DNA of 64,000 nucleotides from Motacilla alba alba. Its lineage: Eukaryota > Chordata > Aves > Passeriformes > Motacillidae. This document shows positions 61,236 to 64,000 of this stretch, in pieces. Within the stretch, counting starts at the first letter, position 1; each line of letters starts with the position of its first letter. The stretch spans positions 54,776,152 to 54,840,151 of the forward strand of contig NC_052017.1 in the NCBI RefSeq assembly GCF_015832195.1, in the 5' to 3' direction. The notes below the pieces were generated by a model, which did not search any database, had not been told where the DNA came from, and saw only the letters and a program-made list of their open reading frames with translations. The position numbers and the translations under genes are program-made.

Positions 61236-61868
61236 CTCTTGCAGTTTCCAAGACCCTGGTACAACCAAGCTAGACCCTGACCCTTAGCAGCACCACACGC
61301 AAACTGTGTTCAGCACCGCCACCACCTCCACTGGCTTGGTGAGCACTGGGAGTTACTGTACCAGGTCCCCACAGGCCGTTACCCACTGGTCTGGCAACCA
61401 TGTCCAACTGGGTCACCCTCACCAGGCACTACCGCATTCAGTGCCTCCCAGTCTCTACAGCACCTAGAGGCAGTCTCTTGCCACCTGCAGCCCCTCACTG
61501 CCTCTGGTAGCTGCTGCCTAGTAGTTCCCACTGTTTCCTCTCTCTTCCTACCCCTCTTTCATATGCATCCCGCTTGTCACGGTTCTCCCACTTCCCTCTT
61601 ACTCTGTGTCCTGCCTGCAGTTTCTTCCCTGCACGTTTTTTTTACTCGCCTTTTACGGTTTCCCACTTTCCTCTTACTCTGTGATCTGCCCCATATCTGT
61701 CCAACCATCCAATATCCTTACGCTACAATGGACCAGGAACAGATCCAATGCACAACCTGCCTGGAGCTGGCATTTGTGCACCCGGATTACAGACGAATAA
61801 TCTGGCCAAAAAATTTTGTGAGGGTGGTACTTGTGGGAATCCTTAAAATCAGAGGGTTTTGGGAAAGC

Positions 61869-62470
61869 TGCTAAAGGCAGGCCTCAGAGAGCAGAACTGC
61901 AATTAGAGCTATGTGGTAGCCTTAAGATTTGCCAGCAGAAAAGTTATATAAGAAGTAGAAAGTAAGGACAAATAGAACAATGATCTATGCATTAACGCTT
62001 GGCTTGAATAATTCCCTAAGCTACAGAAAAGTATATCTAGCAAGATATTAGGAAGTTCTAAGCTTAATAATGGAGCTCTGTGCATTATATTTTAATGCTT
62101 ACAAGCAGGTATTATATTCAAAATAAGCAAGCTTTGTTTTAACCAAAGGTACATGTACTTATAGTAGTTGGATAAATCTACTGTCAATATGCTTTTGCCT
62201 TGTGTGATTGGTCAAAATACTTTTAAGTGAGTTGCAACACTGAGTTATTTGGCTGCTGCTGAGGTGAGCTGCTGGCATTGTCATAACCATGTAATGAGAC
62301 TGATAGTGGAAAATAAACATCTTGAGATGCATTCCACAACAGTCCCATCCTGTGATTTTGTACAAAGACCCTTGGCTGGCAATAGTACTCACCTTCCCCA
62401 TCTTCTTTTTTTCACTATTCAGTCTTCCACTGTCCCTGGGGTGTCGACTTGTGATCACTGATGGTCCCAG
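61869..62470 (+). mobile_element. LTR of an avian ERV family
   Basis: AAGTTATATAAGAAG and later GGAAAATAAACATCTTGAG (poly(A) signal near 62310) mark an LTR on the plus strand, followed by a U5-like stretch ending near ACTGATGGTCCCA. The block AATATGCTTTTGCCTTG and the TTTTAAGTGAGTTGCAACA block resemble a widespread bird LTR. Ends are approximate. Confidence 0.5.
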
Positions 62471-62573
62471 AAGAAGTCAATTGAGCTACTGAATTTGTGG
62501 CAGAGTGCGCTTCTCTTTTGAAATTTCCTAGGGCCATGGAAACAAGGTGTTTGGCCCGGACCTCTCCTCCATT

Positions 62574-63907
62574 TCTGAAAAGTGACGGTCACTTTTAAAA
62601 TTTCGAATGTTTATTAAACCTTAACAAAATACAACAAAAGACTGAATAAAGAAAAATTTCAGTGCTGGGAGGATGGGACTAAACCGCCATATCCTTGTTA
62701 TGGATGAATGTCAAAATTCATATTTTATTTAGGTAGAAAGCAAATGTAAGGTAGTATAAAGTATATCAGAAGTAGTTTTACATATTAAAGGATTGGGATT
62801 GATGTGGGGATTGCGTCTGGACATGTTTCAGAAAAGCCAGGAAAAACGGCCAGCAGTATTGAGAAACTGACATACACACACATACCTCACCAATAGGCTA
62901 CATTTACATGTGAAGCACAGCAGTAACTCATGGTTTCGAGGTTTCAGTTAAGCAAAGAATTACGCCATCGGCAGCACACCTGACTACCCACGACCAGAGG
63001 GAAGGAGCTAACACTATTCAGATTTGTAATCTGCTTCTGGGAAGTCTCTTAGTTTGTCAAAGAGATTTCCAGTAAGGACTGAATATCGGGTATTCAGAAT
63101 GTTAACAAGGATATCTCTCTCGGTATGGGACGGTGTGGATTGTTAGCATGATTGTTTGAGTCCTGTCTAGCACAAGACCAGAAGTCGATGAATTATTCCC
63201 AAAGACATCGAGGACTGGACCATCTTCCATCAGATAGCATTCTACTAGACCGGAGAAACCTTTGGGACTTGCTTGATTAAGAAAAGGACAAAGGATTTCC
63301 TAGCCCACGGCAAGAAAAAGAGGATAAAACCTAGGTTCGAGAAGGCAATGGTGTGCCGCTACCACGCTGATGCATGCAGGGGCTCAGAGCTGTGTAAGTG
63401 CGTCACCCAGGGTCTAGTCCCGGGCTAGACTCTGTCCGATCCGTGGCTGACCGAAATTTTGTCATTTTTACACGAAATAAATTTTGTACTTTGTTATTAT
63501 ATCATAATTTGGCTCTTGCAAATTATTAAAAATTAGATTGGCAATTTCATTCATAACATCCTGATCCACAAAATGACTGCTCCACCTTTTATACCTTTGG
63601 TGTTGCATCAGATAACCCTGGCCCCTCCCAAAGTCTTTCAGTTAACCCTTCTTCGCCCATCCATTGTTGGAGACTGTTTTCTTGCAATTTAATTGGATGT
63701 CAGGTGTTGCCATGCTGTGCCTAGTAACAAGCCTGCCCTCCCCCCAAATGCCCCAACTACCAGGGCCATCCTGTGACAACAATAAAAGGGGAGGGGAAAG
63801 AGGACTATGAGAGAACATATCACAATAGCATAACTATACATAAATAAAACTTCTGTTAACATACCCTTACTTGTGAGAGCAAATCATCAGATTACCTGTC
63901 TATAACA
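62574..63907 (-). mobile_element. Family-B LTR (copy 5), split by a family-C LTR
   Basis: The left part (62574-62695) carries TTTATTAAACCTTAACAAAATAC, the reverse of the family poly(A) end. The right part (63559-63907) carries CTTTTATACC (reverse TATA), TTGGATGTCAGGTG, GTAACAAGCC and CTGTCTATAACA, matching copy 3 at 40716. The split is at 62695/63559. Right of 63907 a copy of the palindrome-centre repeat begins. Confidence 0.8.
62696..63558 (+). mobile_element. Nested family-C LTR (863 bp) with TCCT target duplication
   Basis: Starts TGTTATGGATGAATG and ends ATTCATTCATAACA. TCCT stands on both sides (62692-62695 and 63559-63562). GGATAAAACC (about 63321) is the probable TATA and ACGAAATAAATTTTG (about 63471) the poly(A) signal. 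It is the plus-strand counterpart of the copies at 13806 and 49879. Confidence 0.88.
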
Positions 63908-64000
63908 TAAAGATCCCAATAGATGTCACAGTGCATGCATGCAACACAGCTGCTGAAAAGTGGCAAAACTGAATGCAATTACTGAGCTTCAGTTCTGTAC
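63908..64000 (+). repeat. Partial copy of the palindrome-centre repeat unit
   Basis: Aligns with 33815-33900: ATCCCAATAGATGTCACA matches ATCCCAAGAGATGTCACA there, and GCTTCAGTTCTGT at the end matches GCTTCAGTCCTCTGT. It also matches the inverted unit near 34660 (AGATGTCACAGTGCGTGCATG on the minus strand). It is cut by the window end. Confidence 0.75.

Noticed and set aside
61563..61874. 103-codon frame at 61563-61874
   Set aside because: No domain and no homologous context. The Leu/Cys-rich start comes from a CT-rich tract.

Overview
The window looks like repeat-dense bird DNA, probably from a songbird. No host gene could be recognised. This rests on LTR families I recognise as typical of passerines or birds (for example the solo LTR at 47090-47477) and on many nested endogenous retrovirus (ERV) fragments. 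The density of nested LTRs, together with a palindrome and tandem arrays, resembles a sex-limited (W), germline-restricted or pericentromeric region. That chromosomal placement is inference. Nearly every open reading frame is short, out of context, or a retroviral remnant.

Region by region: 1-393 is the LTR of a plus-strand ERV. 394-3130 holds minus-strand gag and reverse-transcriptase remains of a different ERV. 3.1-9.7 kb is featureless. 9.7-20.4 kb has decayed LTRs, a G-rich sequence split by an LTR, and a GTGCACA-rich minisatellite. 20.4-26.4 kb is largely featureless apart from one LTR fragment. 26.4-28.27 kb holds an LTR, a telomere-like motif, and the 3' end of an ERVK-like provirus (integrase tail, polypurine tract, LTR).

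28.27-39.39 kb is a large palindrome, the most striking structure here. Two 3757-bp arms (28356-32112 and 35550-39306) match with only two differences that I could find. They are flanked inside and outside by sequence that stays palindromic about nearly the same axis (near 33831) but has diverged visibly. The 3.4-kb centre consists of diverged units repeated at about 841 bp; the two left copies face one way and the right copy the other. A piece of the same unit reappears at the window's right end (63908-64000).

39.8-45.7 kb has a minus-strand LTR and a decayed gammaretrovirus-like provirus (two LTRs, a tRNA-Pro-like primer site, protease, RT and RNase H remnants) whose 5' LTR carries a nested LTR. 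45.7-46.55 kb is a CpG-rich island. 47.1-51.6 kb has a solo LTR and a nested LTR pair. 51793-57969 is a young, internally deleted provirus: two 898-bp LTRs with three differences, a 5-bp target duplication, three 182-bp leader repeats, a fused gag-pol reading frame with large internal losses, and a broken env. 58.2-63.9 kb is a mosaic of five more LTRs, one of them split by another.
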